NCBI GenBank assembly: GCA_031551255.1
Contig: JAVBNW010000045.1
Coordinates: forward strand, 111,261-175,260
From: JAVBNW01 sp031551255
Lineage (GTDB): Bacteria; Bacillota; Clostridia; Christensenellales; UBA1750
DNA: 64,000 nt
Reading direction: 5' to 3'
The translations under genes were made by a program, and so were the position numbers. Below the pieces are notes generated by a model. It ran no database searches. It was not told where the DNA came from and worked only from the letters and a program-made list of their open reading frames with translations. Every line of letters begins with the position of its first letter. The stretch's first letter is position 1. Shown here piece by piece: positions 17,601 through 26,024 of this stretch.

Positions 17601-18339
17601 GATTGGCGACGTGGGTAAGCTGATCGGTGGTAGACATGCGGTCGAGCTCTTCATTCAGATTTTGCAGATTGTCGTATGCCGAGCTCATCTGTTCGTTGGC
17701 TTGCGTAAGCTTTTTGTTGGATACGAAACCGTTGACAAAGCTTGAAAGGTTGATGAGAGAAAAGAAGATCGTAGCCGACGCATAAAGCGCCCAATAGTAG
17801 AAATGAGTATAGCTGTAGCTGGCCGTGTTTCCGAAAAAGGCGACCATGAGGGCGATACATGCAAAAAATATGCCCATATACAGAAATAGGGTTTTGCGGG
17901 TGAACAGCGGCACCAAGGCGATCATCAAAATGATGGCATAAGCGCGAAATTCGGAGCCGCGCAATACGATCTCCCAGCAATTCATCGCAAGTTCGCAGCC
18001 TAAAAACAAAGCCCAGAAAATATAGGGTGCCGCACGGCTAACCTGGGCTGCTTCCGTGCGCAATTTACCGGAAAGGTAAATGCCCGCTCCAGCCATCATC
18101 AAGGCATAGACCACGCATGTGATCAAAAACCAATAGTCCAGTTCCGTCCGTACATCCGATGCAAGCAGGTGGTAGCCGATGGTCAGGGCCTGGGTTACGA
18201 TGGTGGAAAATGCGACGATCATACTGCGAACGAGATTGTTTTCATGCCGGAACTGCCGGTAGGATTCGCGATATTCCTCCGGAACGTTCGCTCCAAGCTC
18301 GATATGGACATTGTGCTTTATGCGGTTGAGTGGTTGCAT
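14659..18339 (-). CDS. Membrane GGDEF-PAS-GGDEF-EAL cyclic-di-GMP protein
   Basis: 1226 aa. Residues 35-215 hold about six membrane helices. A coiled linker leads to GGDEF domain 1 (RYGGEEFAVLL near residue 314). About two to three PAS/PAC modules follow (430-810), then a second GGDEF with a degenerate loop (MGGDLF near 870), and a C-terminal EAL domain (EALIRW near 1000; DDFGTGYSSL near 1118; KIDRSFV; EGVET). Domain 1 keeps the catalytic loop but lacks the RxxD inhibitory site. Domain 2 has lost the key Glu and probably acts only as a GTP sensor. EAL looks intact, so both synthesis and hydrolysis of cyclic-di-GMP are possible. GGAG lies 13 nt before ATG 18339, a long spacing. Confidence 0.92.
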   Translation of the reverse strand: MQPLNRIKHNVHIELGANVPEEYRESYRQFRHENNLVRSMIVAFSTIVTQALTIGYHLLASDVRTELDYWFLITCVVYALMMAGAGIYLSGKLRTEAAQVSRAAPYIFWALFLGCELAMNCWEIVLRGSEFRAYAIILMIALVPLFTRKTLFLYMGIFFACIALMVAFFGNTASYSYTHFYYWALYASATIFFSLINLSSFVNGFVSNKKLTQANEQMSSAYDNLQNLNEELDRMSTTDQLTHVANRRAFDEYFERSWAQCKHLGEPIAMLAIDVDHFKGYNNRFGHQQGDLCLQRIAAALQARLDHATSMLARYGGEEFAVLLPFAGAEDALLSAAEDLRTAVEALQLPNPDSTNSPYITISIGLAVRVPDALGGPEALVRLSMVALGDAKRQGRNRVVADIDSARGAFVAPRGAAVQAPGSGEDLLKLHTILTNTTMATFSLDLATGGLDFSPEILRYVDAPTHFDQIQDLYAYIYEGDLEKLVQGLTDLSGGYDDGTATAFRMRIRDGNYRWVNAVTSLLLDETGRPVEAVGSLTDISDQMREQEITRLMADGAANYLFSFDFSTQELWCNDLLCRDFGLDPSYLGRSLMRALLPDDRRRMLGALRGIRLGKTDMLELEIRACKPGGPVAHLSCRGLSNRDALGKAALLAGTVVDTTEQVKSRLINRLIVDGSSDCVYVFDIRENTLEFSPKMMSIAKLSSLTFESGMEGFLECVVQEDRDRFSDALAAIYSAKTDEYALEIRLIGPDGAPVWTAWRGKASFDDNQEPTLMAGSIFNIEAMGQYNTYLEEQSLTDRVTQLPNRISFYRDQGRRLREEPNEGHIVMIDLDDFKSINNMYGHAVGDEVLKRFGSGLLMDLPKGSMLYHMGGDLFVADLSALSGDATLEWMASLRDKWRKTIDIGGKEIYITFSMGAVEYREGQGVDELLTDAEITMHRVKYQGKDGFATFDPSDREDYLQKIELENRLRHAVEHKFDGFELYYQPLISAMDGACLGAEALIRWRDPDGRLVPPAEILPCLEAAGLMPAVEGWILHAAVKQCRAWIDKGAGENFIMNINLTPPQITRHTLTEEVLALVHHYRLKPGNITLEITEGSCVMEMQGDVHALGQLMGEGVGIAIDDFGTGYSSLSYLRELPITETKIDRSFVRDIETDPEGRQFLSSIIRLAHSIGHLVCVEGVETVGQCSVIMSLDADLMQGYLFSQPLASGEFEKKIFSMGDHIVASV

Positions 18340-18348
18340 AAAAATGCC

Positions 18349-18404
18349 AACACTCCTTTTTTATGTCAATACCTTAAAGATATCATACAATAAAAAGGAG
18401 TGTT
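18349..18404. repeat. Inverted repeat containing two ribosome binding sites
   Basis: AACACTCCTTTTT (18349-18361) and AAAAAGGAGTGTT (18392-18404) are perfect 13-nt complements 30 nt apart. The left arm is the ribosome binding site of the gene starting at 18339. The right arm precedes an ATG at 18410 that opens a 40-codon ORF. Confidence 0.6.
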
Positions 18405-18492
18405 TGAATATGGCAGTTTCCGCGGTTTTTTTGCAAAAAGTCACAAAAATAGGGGCATATAGTCACACGTGTGAGTGGGAATCTCTATCCAT

Positions 18493-19392
18493 TCATCGCA
18501 ATAGCGCGGAATACCGGGCATCCAACGCTTGAACAGTCTCACGCAACTGGGAAAACTGCGAATCAGTCACAGGAAGTCCGGGCTTTCTCGGCGTGCCGAA
18601 GGGAAGGCCGCGCAACGCGAGAAAGGCCTTTTCCAGCGCTAAATTGCCGTTGCCCATCGCGGTTGAATAGGCCCGCAAGGCCTCGTCGACGCGCCGGGCC
18701 GCCACAAGATCGTTGTTTTCAAGGGCGCGCCGCACCGCGACATAGGTTTCGGGGCATGCGGACGAGTTGCCCGATACGATGCCTTTCACGCCGTCCATTG
18801 CCAGAAGCGGAAGCGTAAGATAATCGCAGCCCTGCAGCACTTCAAACCCGTCGATGGCTATATAGGCGCGTGTTCTCGCGAAATCGGGCATGGAGCACTT
18901 GATGCCCACGATGTTCTTGTGCTTGGCGCTCAGGCGCGCGGCAAGGTCCGGCGAAATATCGTTGCACGCAAACTGCGGGATGACGTACAGGTAAACCGGC
19001 AGATCCGTCGAGGAAGCCACGTCGTCATAGAATGCCTCCATTTCCCTTTCGCCCAGTGGAAAGTACATCGGCGTTACGACGCCTACGCCGTCGGCGCCGA
19101 TCGACTGCGCGTGTTGCGCGAGCTCGACCGTTTCGCGGGTTGTGATGGAGCCGATGTGTACATACACCGGCACGCGGCCCGCCGCCTTGCGCACCACGGC
19201 TTGCGCCGCGAGCTTTCTTTCCTGCGTGGACATGCGCAGCATTTCGCCCATCGATCCCAGCGGGTAGAGGCAATCCACGCCCCGGTCGATCAAATAATCG
19301 CACAAGTTTTCCAGCGCGGGGATGTCGAGTTCGTCCTCAGAAGTAAAGGGCGTAAGCATCGCGGTGACGATGCCACCAAGCAGCTTGGCCAT
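18493..19392 (-). CDS. Dihydrodipicolinate synthase / N-acetylneuraminate lyase family aldolase
   Basis: 299 aa class I aldolase of the DapA/NanA superfamily. GSMGE (46-50) corresponds to the substrate-binding GTTGE loop, Tyr136 (YVIP) to the catalytic Tyr, and Lys165 (GIKCS) to the Schiff-base lysine. Substrate is not certain: the GTTGE loop is altered and no lysine genes lie nearby, so a keto-acid sugar aldolase role is as likely as DapA. GGAGG precedes ATG 19392. The small membrane gene upstream is 70 nt away on the same strand. Confidence 0.85.
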   Translation of the reverse strand: MAKLLGGIVTAMLTPFTSEDELDIPALENLCDYLIDRGVDCLYPLGSMGEMLRMSTQERKLAAQAVVRKAAGRVPVYVHIGSITTRETVELAQHAQSIGADGVGVVTPMYFPLGEREMEAFYDDVASSTDLPVYLYVIPQFACNDISPDLAARLSAKHKNIVGIKCSMPDFARTRAYIAIDGFEVLQGCDYLTLPLLAMDGVKGIVSGNSSACPETYVAVRRALENNDLVAARRVDEALRAYSTAMGNGNLALEKAFLALRGLPFGTPRKPGLPVTDSQFSQLRETVQALDARYSALLR

Positions 19393-19462
19393 AATAAATC
19401 CTCCTCGTTTTCTGCCGCCGGCAGTATTTATTTAGGGATACAAAAACTATCATGCCGATGTA

Positions 19463-19756
19463 TTATACCCCTGCGCCCATCAGCACCAGCGCAAACAGGC
19501 ACAGAGCGCCGGCGATGACGACGGCTCCCGCGGTCATCCATGCGCGCTTTACCAACGGGAGGCGCGCGAGCAGCAGGCTGACCACTAGGCAAGCCGCCAA
19601 TGCGGGCGCCGCGGCGAGCATGAACCCTTCCATGCCGGAAGAGGAGCCGAGCATGAGCCCGGCGGGGGTCTTTTCAAGGGCAAGGCGGGCGATCAGCGCA
19701 TACAGCGCCCAACACAACACTCCGCCCAACAAAAGCGATAAAATCCTTCGAATCAA
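19463..19756 (-). CDS. Small hydrophobic membrane protein
   Basis: 97 aa from a TTG start at 19756, chosen because GGAGG lies five bases upstream; longer versions have no site. Three hydrophobic segments are seen (ILSLLLGGVLCWALYALIA; GFMLAAAPALAACLVVSLLLA; AGAVVIAGALCLFALVLMG). No family was recognised. It lies between lepB and the aldolase gene, all on the same strand. Confidence 0.6.
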   Translation of the reverse strand: MIRRILSLLLGGVLCWALYALIARLALEKTPAGLMLGSSSGMEGFMLAAAPALAACLVVSLLLARLPLVKRAWMTAGAVVIAGALCLFALVLMGAGV

Positions 19757-19868
19757 CTGAACCTCCGGCGATCGAACGCCTCTATCTCGCAGGCATGCAA
19801 ACATGCAGGCCATAGGCATATGTAAGGAACTCTCGCTCAGAATACTAAATCTTAACCCTGTCGAATTA

Positions 19869-20507
19869 CTAGCGTATGCCGGAATCCCCGCGGCCACTGA
19901 ACAAATTGTTCAGCACCACCGCGCGCCCCTTGATATTTTGCCGGGGCAGAGCGCCGACTGCGGCGAGGCGGCTATCTCCGGATACGGGCCTATTGTCTCC
20001 CAACACAAAGTAACAATTCTCCGCCACCATCGTGGGGCCAAAATCGTCTTCAGCAGGCCAATCGACATACTTTTCCGTCAAAGGACGGCCGTCGACATAC
20101 ACGATCCCCTCGCGGATCAGCACCATTTCCCCGGGCAGCGCGAGCACGCGCTTGATGAACAGCTCGTCGTGTTCGGGATAGCTGCACAGCACGACATCGC
20201 CGCGCTTGGGCTCGCCGAGCCAATAGTCAAATAACAAAACGGCCACGCGTTCGTTGGAATGCAGCGTACCCTCCATCGAAGGGCCTTGCACGGTGGTAAT
20301 CTGAAACACAAACGTCCGCAAAAAAAGCGTAAGCGCCAAAGCAAGGCCGACCGTAATGGCGGCCTCAATTAAGCGAATCCTGCGCTTGGGCTTTTTTTTC
20401 GGGCGCTTGGGTTGCGCCTCGCCCATTTCGGGATTATCCGCCCGCGCGGGCGCGCCCTCTTCCGGGGGCTCGCCGTCATGCGGCCTAAAATCATCGCGGG
20501 CCGTCAT
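19869..20507 (-). CDS. lepB: Signal peptidase I
   Basis: 212 aa. Cleaves signal peptides on the outer face of the membrane. After about 40 charged, Pro-rich residues, one membrane helix (RLIEAAITVGLALALTLFL) leads to box B with nucleophile Ser77 (GPSMEGTL). Box D carries the general base Lys119 (FIKRVLALPGE), and box E is GDNRPVSGDSR. The length and single helix fit Gram-positive SipS-type enzymes. The start overlaps the stop of the DUF951 gene by 4 nt (ATGA), so translation is coupled. Confidence 0.95.
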   Translation of the reverse strand: MTARDDFRPHDGEPPEEGAPARADNPEMGEAQPKRPKKKPKRRIRLIEAAITVGLALALTLFLRTFVFQITTVQGPSMEGTLHSNERVAVLLFDYWLGEPKRGDVVLCSYPEHDELFIKRVLALPGEMVLIREGIVYVDGRPLTEKYVDWPAEDDFGPTMVAENCYFVLGDNRPVSGDSRLAAVGALPRQNIKGRAVVLNNLFSGRGDSGIR

Positions 20508-20713
20508 AGTTCCCCCTCGCCTTGGGCGTTCGCTCGCTCGATGAGCTTCTTCATGCGCTTTACGTACTCGGCGCGCTCCAGCATCACGATGCGCCCGCAG
20601 GTGCGGCAGCGCATTTTAATGTCCATGCCCACGCGAATCACCGTCCAAGCGTCGCCGCCGCAGGGGTGTTTCTTGCGCGTCTGAATCACATCGCCCAACA
20701 AAATCTCGTCCAT
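20504..20713 (-). CDS. DUF951 family protein
   Basis: 69 aa. LGDVIQTRKKHPCGGDAWTV and MRCRTCGRIVMLERAEYVKR are the DUF951 signature, with three cysteines (HPCG, CRTC) resembling a small zinc-binding fold. Function unknown; the family is often found near translation or DNA genes in Firmicutes. The start is ATG 20713; GGAG lies 12 nt upstream and overlaps a TATAAT box, so the leader must be very short or another promoter is used. It overlaps lepB by 4 nt. Confidence 0.85.
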   Translation of the reverse strand: MDEILLGDVIQTRKKHPCGGDAWTVIRVGMDIKMRCRTCGRIVMLERAEYVKRMKKLIERANAQGEGEL

Positions 20714-20783
20714 AGCGTTATTATACTCCATGTGCGAACGGCTTTCCAGCCCGCATGCACACTGCTTTTTGACATTCCCGTAG

Positions 20784-20819
20784 CGACTGCCCGGCATGGG
20801 CATCCACGCCGGGCAGTCG
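20784..20819 (-). terminator. Strong hairpin between lacZ-type gene and DUF951
   Basis: A 12-bp perfect stem (20784-20795 with 20808-20819) and 12-nt loop, 70 nt past the beta-galactosidase stop. No T-tract follows, so it could act in transcript stability instead. Confidence 0.5.
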
Positions 20820-20888
20820 GGTTCACGGCAAACGGTATCACCAAGGTGCGTGGTCGGGCGCCTATAGGATATCCGTACGGGCCATGAC

Positions 20889-23800
20889 CTATAGCGTCGC
20901 GGGTTTAAGGCGTGCGGCGGCCATAAAGCCGGTTGCCTGCCTACGGAACGGCCGCAGGGTAAACGAGTAGGAAAGCGTGCGGTTCAGGTACAGCCGGTAT
21001 TCCTCCATGGGCTCCGGTCCGCACGAGTTCGAACCCAGGCCGCCCTGCGCAAGGTCGATGGATACCACGGTATCCCCCCCGCGCGGAAGATCGACGGTAT
21101 GCTTAGCGTCGCTAAGCTGCGCGTCGGTATAGTCGTGCGCGGTAAAGGAAAATGTCTTTTCCTCTTGCGCAATCGCCATCAGGCCGCTGCCCATCGCATC
21201 GGTAACGGCGGCCCAGCGGCATTCTCCCTTTGCGCCGTTTTCTTGCGGCCGGATATAGGGCACGTGCTGCGCCGCGACTAAGCCTGCATATACGCCCACA
21301 AGCGCGCTGTCCCTGCGATCCGGATAGTTTTCGTGCGGCCCGAGCCCATACCACGCCACGCGGTCGAAGCGCTTTGGCATGGTAAACTGCATGCCGATCT
21401 TCAGTAGATACGGTAGTTCGCGCAGAGGGGAAAAGGCGGCGGATATGCGGATATCGCCGTCGGCGCGCACTTCGTAGCGAAGCGCAAGCTCCGCAACCGG
21501 CGCCACGGTGTAGCTGCCCAGCACCATCTTAACCTCCACCACAACGCTGTGCAGTGTTTCGCGCGCCCAAGTAAAGCCGACGATGCGCTGCGCAAGCCTG
21601 TCAAGCCCCAGCGCTTGCCATTTGAGCGCGTGGCGCACATCGTTGTCGGTTGGCGCGCGCCACAGCGTGGGGCTGGGCGGGGCGATGATAAACTGCCTGC
21701 CCTCGTGAACATAAGAGCACAACGTGCCGCGCACGGTGTCGAACTCGCAGGAAAAATCCCCCGCGTTCATGCTGAGCGTATGCCCGACCTCGCTTGCATG
21801 TAGCGCGGGCAGGAGCGTGAGCGGGTTTTCGCGCAGCACCGGCCGCGTAGGCAGCGCAAACTGTGCGTGCGCCACGGTATAACCGTGCGAAGCCCACGGC
21901 GTATCGCCGCGCTGACATAGATAGATTTCGAGGAAGCATTCGCCGCCAAGCGGCAGCTTGCCGGGGATTTGCACCGTGGCCTCCGCGCCGGGGGCCACTG
22001 GGGGAAGCTTAAGCATGCCCTGCCTGAGCGCCTCGCCCTCGCGGCGTACGATATAGCGGCAATCGAAAACATCAAGCGGCGTAAAGGCGAGCATATTGCG
22101 AACGCGGATCTTGCCCAAGGCTGGGTCCGGGCTGTCAAACCGGGCGGGCTGGTAGGCGGTTTTTAGCTCCGTAAGGCTGGTGTGCGGCGTGCGGTCGGGA
22201 AATACCAGGCCGTCTACGCAAAAGTTTCCGTCGTTGGGCTGGTCGCCCCAGTCTCCGCCGTATTGGTAATAAGGCTCGCCCTTTTCGGAAAGAGCCTGCA
22301 CCGCGTGATCCGTCCATTCCCACACGCACCCGCCGATCAGGCGCGGGTAGCGGTAAAAGGCATCCACATACTCGCGCAGGTTGCCCGGGCCGTTTCCCAT
22401 CGCATGCGCATACTCGCACAGAAAATACGGGCGCGGGTCATCCGTTCGCTGCCCCTGGCGGACAACTTCTTCCACCGGCGGGTACATCCTGGACACCACA
22501 TCCACCATCGGCTCTTCGTTAGCGGGCTCGTAGTGGATCGGCCGGCTCTTGTCCATCGCGCGGATGGCCGCGGCCATCGCGTCGTGGTTGGGGCCGTAGC
22601 CGCTTTCGTTGCCCAGCGACCACATGATGATGCTGGGGTGGTTGAAATCCCTCTCCACCATGCGCACCGCGCGGTCGACAAACGCATCCTTCCAATCCGG
22701 GTTTTTGTTCAGCTTCCAGCCGTGCATCTCATCGCCGTGGGCCTCCAGGTCGGCCTCATCGATTACATAGAGCCCGTACTCGTTGCACAGTTCGTACCAG
22801 CGCGTGTCGTCGGGGTAGTGGCTTGTGCGCACGCAGTTGATGTTGTGGCGCTTCATCAGGAGGATATCCTGCTGCATCAACTCGAGCGATACCATGTGCC
22901 CGGTTTCGGGCGAGCTCTCGTGCCGGTTGACACCCCTGAGCTTTACGGCCGTGCCGTTGATCAAAAGCTTGCCGTCTTCGATTTTTACCGTGCGGAAGCC
23001 AACCCTTGCGCACTTTACTGTGGTTTCGCCGTCCGCGCCGGTAAGCGTAACCAGCAGCGTATATAGGTTTGGCGCTTCGGCCGACCAGGGGCGGATATCC
23101 GCAAGCTCGGCAGAGTAGTCGATGGGCTGCTCGTAGCCCGCATCCACGTGCACGTCTTTGGCGGTGTGCGAAAGCAGCACCTCGTCCCCGTCAAGCAGCT
23201 GAAACTCGACCGAGTAGCCGGTTACGCAGTCGACGCTCGATGAATTGCGCACCACCGCGCTCACCGACAAAGCGCCCTTGGCGTTTTCGGCTTCGTAATT
23301 CGCCAAAACGCGCACGTCGCGCAAAACCACCTCGGGCTGGCCCACCAGGTATACATCTCTTACGACGCCCGACTGGCGCAGGAAATCCTGATCCTCCAAA
23401 TACGTTCCGTCGGAATATTTAAGCACTTTGAGCGCCAGCAGATTGCGGCCGCCCACCTGCACCATCTGCGTGATGTCGAACCGGGCAGGCATGTGCGGCA
23501 CCTTGGAAAAGCCCGTCATTTGCCCGTTGACGTAGACGTAATAGGCGCTGTCCACCCCATCGAAGGCAAGGCTGATTTTATACCCCTTCCACGACGCCGG
23601 CACGGTGAACTCGCGACGGTAACAGCCCACCGGGTTTTCATCCGGCACATGGGGCGGATCGTAGGGGATAGGGTAGTTGACATTGGTGTAATGGTGCGGC
23701 TCATAGCCCGAATACTGCCACATGCCGGGCACGGGCACGACGTCCCAGCGGAGCTGGCCTACTTTATAGTCCGTCTCGACAAAATCGTCCGGCACCAAAG

Positions 23801-23984
23801 AAGGGTCCGCCGCGCGGTAAAAGCTCCAATCGCCGTTGAGCAGACGGAAGTATTCCGAAGCGCCGCGCTCGCCGCTCAGGGCGCTTTGCTTATCGTGATA
23901 GGGCAAAAGCGATGTGTGCCCGGGCAAGCGGTTGCGGTGAAGGATTAAGGGGTTCTGCCAATCTGCGGGGCTTTCCGGCTTCAT
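20889..23984 (-). CDS. lacZ: Beta-galactosidase, glycoside hydrolase family 2
   Basis: 1031 aa. Hydrolyses terminal beta-galactosides such as lactose. The order is the LacZ one: jelly-roll domain (residues 30-230), two immunoglobulin-like domains flanking the TIM barrel (about 340-630), and a C-terminal small-chain-type domain. The acid/base Glu is in WSLGNESGYGP near residue 459 and the nucleophile Glu in CEYAHAMGNG near 523, matching E. coli positions. GGAGGAGG supports ATG 23984. No signal peptide is present, so it is cytoplasmic. It is monocistronic, with a near-consensus promoter; no permease is nearby. Confidence 0.95.
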   Translation of the reverse strand: MKPESPADWQNPLILHRNRLPGHTSLLPYHDKQSALSGERGASEYFRLLNGDWSFYRAADPSLVPDDFVETDYKVGQLRWDVVPVPGMWQYSGYEPHHYTNVNYPIPYDPPHVPDENPVGCYRREFTVPASWKGYKISLAFDGVDSAYYVYVNGQMTGFSKVPHMPARFDITQMVQVGGRNLLALKVLKYSDGTYLEDQDFLRQSGVVRDVYLVGQPEVVLRDVRVLANYEAENAKGALSVSAVVRNSSSVDCVTGYSVEFQLLDGDEVLLSHTAKDVHVDAGYEQPIDYSAELADIRPWSAEAPNLYTLLVTLTGADGETTVKCARVGFRTVKIEDGKLLINGTAVKLRGVNRHESSPETGHMVSLELMQQDILLMKRHNINCVRTSHYPDDTRWYELCNEYGLYVIDEADLEAHGDEMHGWKLNKNPDWKDAFVDRAVRMVERDFNHPSIIMWSLGNESGYGPNHDAMAAAIRAMDKSRPIHYEPANEEPMVDVVSRMYPPVEEVVRQGQRTDDPRPYFLCEYAHAMGNGPGNLREYVDAFYRYPRLIGGCVWEWTDHAVQALSEKGEPYYQYGGDWGDQPNDGNFCVDGLVFPDRTPHTSLTELKTAYQPARFDSPDPALGKIRVRNMLAFTPLDVFDCRYIVRREGEALRQGMLKLPPVAPGAEATVQIPGKLPLGGECFLEIYLCQRGDTPWASHGYTVAHAQFALPTRPVLRENPLTLLPALHASEVGHTLSMNAGDFSCEFDTVRGTLCSYVHEGRQFIIAPPSPTLWRAPTDNDVRHALKWQALGLDRLAQRIVGFTWARETLHSVVVEVKMVLGSYTVAPVAELALRYEVRADGDIRISAAFSPLRELPYLLKIGMQFTMPKRFDRVAWYGLGPHENYPDRRDSALVGVYAGLVAAQHVPYIRPQENGAKGECRWAAVTDAMGSGLMAIAQEEKTFSFTAHDYTDAQLSDAKHTVDLPRGGDTVVSIDLAQGGLGSNSCGPEPMEEYRLYLNRTLSYSFTLRPFRRQATGFMAAARLKPATL

Positions 23985-24301
23985 AGGCGTGCCTCCTCCC
24001 GTGATATAAGGAAAACGTATGTGATCTGCTAAATTATACCCCATTGCGGGGCACTTCTCAACAGGCGCCGACGTGCATGCAGCCTTTACATAAAGGCCTG
24101 TCGCCCCCAAGGGGCGCTGTGCCCAAATGCTAAGTAGCCGCTGATTAAAGGAAGGCGATAAAATTTGCGATAGATTTTCGCGACCGACAAGGAACAGGAG
24201 CGAGGCGCAGCTTTAAGCTACGTTGGGCGAAGCGCGACACCGCAGGCTGCAAAAAGATTCACAAAGACGCGCCCCGAATGAACCAGAGGTTACCTAAATC
24301 C
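23985..24301. other. Intergenic region
   Basis: 317 nt. It holds the beta-galactosidase promoter and, beyond it, GC-rich sequence with a small AGCTTTAAGCT palindrome near 24210. No gene was recognised. Confidence 0.5.
24033..24061 (-). promoter_or_regulatory. Promoter of the beta-galactosidase gene
   Basis: Minus strand: TTGAGA (24061-24056), a 17-nt spacer and TATAAT (24038-24033). The start codon lies 49 nt downstream of the -10 box. Confidence 0.75.
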
Positions 24302-25054
24302 CTACCACGGCGCATGACCTCGCGCGATGGCGAGGAGCCGCTGCCGCTCGAACGGCGGCTGGAGTTCCGCAAGCCTGGCCGCCGCCACGATGGGCATCCA
24401 CGCGAGGATGTGATCGGCGGAGCACCCGGCTATATCGCAGTACAGCCTCAGGTAGAGCTTAGCCAGATCCGGATAGCTTTGCGAATACAAAAGGCAGCTT
24501 CGGCACACATCCGCGCGGATATCCCCGGCGGTGGCGTCCACCCAGTCGATGATCGCCACTTGATCGCCGGCTTTTATAAGATTGAACGCGTGGAAGTCTC
24601 CGTGGCACAGCCGCATTTCGTACGTCTTGCCGGCAAGCGCCTTAAGCAACGCCGCCTTTTCGCGCCGTTCAAGATCCTGCGCAGCCCGGATGAACGCGCC
24701 AAGCCGATCCCGCATCGCTTCAAGCCCTTGCGCGGCGTGGTGACTATGGATGCCCTTATGGATTTGCGCCGACAGCTCGAGGTAGCGCTCCGCCTCGGAT
24801 ATATCGCAAAGGATGAGCTCGCCCAGGCTCGGCCCCTTTATATGTTCCATGACGAGCGCCTGCCTGCCCTCTATTTCCGTCACTTCCAATACCTGCGGAA
24901 CCGGAAGCCCCAGCGCATGGGCATAGCGCTGCTTGTGGGCCTCGCGGGCGGCCTCGCCGTTTGGCAGGCGCTCGTCGTATAGCTTGACAACCGTCTGTCC
25001 CATCCGGTAAATTTTCGCCGTATTGCCCACGGCAATGGGTTCTCCCAGGTTCAT
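24302..25054 (-). CDS. Aminoglycoside/choline-kinase-like phosphotransferase
   Basis: 250 aa of the APH protein-kinase-like fold. An N-terminal nucleotide loop (GNTAKIYRMGQTVVKLYDE) is followed by the hinge (LVMEHIKGPSL), the catalytic loop CHGDFHAFN (Brenner HxDxxxxN) and the metal-binding IIDWVDATAGDI. It transfers phosphate to an unknown small molecule. Resistance to aminoglycosides cannot be inferred from the fold alone. GGAGGAG supports ATG 25054. It is divergent from the DUF5685 gene with a shared 124-nt spacer. Confidence 0.85.
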   Translation of the reverse strand: MNLGEPIAVGNTAKIYRMGQTVVKLYDERLPNGEAAREAHKQRYAHALGLPVPQVLEVTEIEGRQALVMEHIKGPSLGELILCDISEAERYLELSAQIHKGIHSHHAAQGLEAMRDRLGAFIRAAQDLERREKAALLKALAGKTYEMRLCHGDFHAFNLIKAGDQVAIIDWVDATAGDIRADVCRSCLLYSQSYPDLAKLYLRLYCDIAGCSADHILAWMPIVAAARLAELQPPFERQRLLAIARGHAPW

Positions 25055-25112
25055 CGTCTTTCTCCTCCTCATTCTAACGCTCGTTCGCACATGCCGACAG
25101 CCGGAAACATCC

Positions 25113-25141
25113 TTGTGCTACGACGCCTCACCCTCTATAAT
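25113..25141 (+). promoter_or_regulatory. Promoter of the DUF5685 gene
   Basis: TTGTGC (25113-25118), a 17-nt spacer and a perfect TATAAT (25136-25141), 37 nt before the TTG start. Confidence 0.65.
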
Positions 25142-25178
25142 CGAAGAAAGTACAAATGATGATAAGGGGGCGGGCGAG

Positions 25179-26024
25179 TTGTTCGGATATGTCCGCCCAT
25201 GGATAGACGAACTAAAAGTGCGCGAAGCGGTGACATACCGCGCGTACTATTGCGGCGTGTGCAAAAAGCTGGGCAAGAGCTGCGGGGCCGCGTGCCGCCT
25301 CGCCCTCCAGCACGATTTTGCGACGCTCGCGCTGGCGATGGACGAGGTGTTCGCCTCCCCCTGCGCGGTCAACCCGTCCCGCTGCGCGGTAAATCCGTTG
25401 CGCCGCCTGCCCGCCGCGTCCGGCGCGGCGGTTTCGTATGCGGCGGATGCGCACGGCATCCTGCTGCTCGCCAAGGCGCTCGACGATAAGGCCGACGGCT
25501 CGGCGCGCGGCCTGCTTTTCGCGCCCCCGTTAAAGCTGCTGATGCGCGATGCGGCCGCCCGCGAACAGGGGCTGTATCAGGCCATGCTCGCGATGCTTGC
25601 GGCCCAGCGCGAAGCCGAGCAAACAGGCGCGGGCGTGGACGCGGCCTCGCACCCGTTCGCCGAATTTTGCCAACGGATGTTTGCGCCTGAGGAGGCCCCG
25701 CCGCGGCTGCGCGATGCTCTTGGTTGGCTGGGCTACAATCTTGGCAAGTGGATCGGCATGGCCGACGCGCTGGACGACTTTGAAAAAGACAAAAAGAAAC
25801 GCGCGTTCAACCTGTTTCACGGCTGCGCGTCGCGGGAGGACGCGGTCGCTTTCGCACTGCCGCTAATGCACCAATGCGCCCAGAACGCGCTGGCTGCGTG
25901 GGAGCTGGTTCCCCAGAGGGATCATCACGCGATTGTGGGCAATGTATTGGCGGAAGGCCTTATGGAAACCGCCGCGCGCATTGCTGAGGGGAAAGGCGCG
26001 GCAGGGAAGAGGAACGGCCGGTGA
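25179..26024 (+). CDS. DUF5685 family protein
   Basis: 281 aa from a TTG start at 25179, chosen because GGGGGCGGG lies just upstream and because it gives the family's typical MFGYVRP start. The N-terminal motif LKVREAVTYRAYYCGVCKKLG with a nearby GAACRLAL forms a conserved Cys cluster that may bind metal. The rest is alpha-helical. The C-terminal DFEKDKKKRAFNLFHG matches the family. No activity is known. It is monocistronic. Confidence 0.8.
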   Translation: MFGYVRPWIDELKVREAVTYRAYYCGVCKKLGKSCGAACRLALQHDFATLALAMDEVFASPCAVNPSRCAVNPLRRLPAASGAAVSYAADAHGILLLAKALDDKADGSARGLLFAPPLKLLMRDAAAREQGLYQAMLAMLAAQREAEQTGAGVDAASHPFAEFCQRMFAPEEAPPRLRDALGWLGYNLGKWIGMADALDDFEKDKKKRAFNLFHGCASREDAVAFALPLMHQCAQNALAAWELVPQRDHHAIVGNVLAEGLMETAARIAEGKGAAGKRNGR

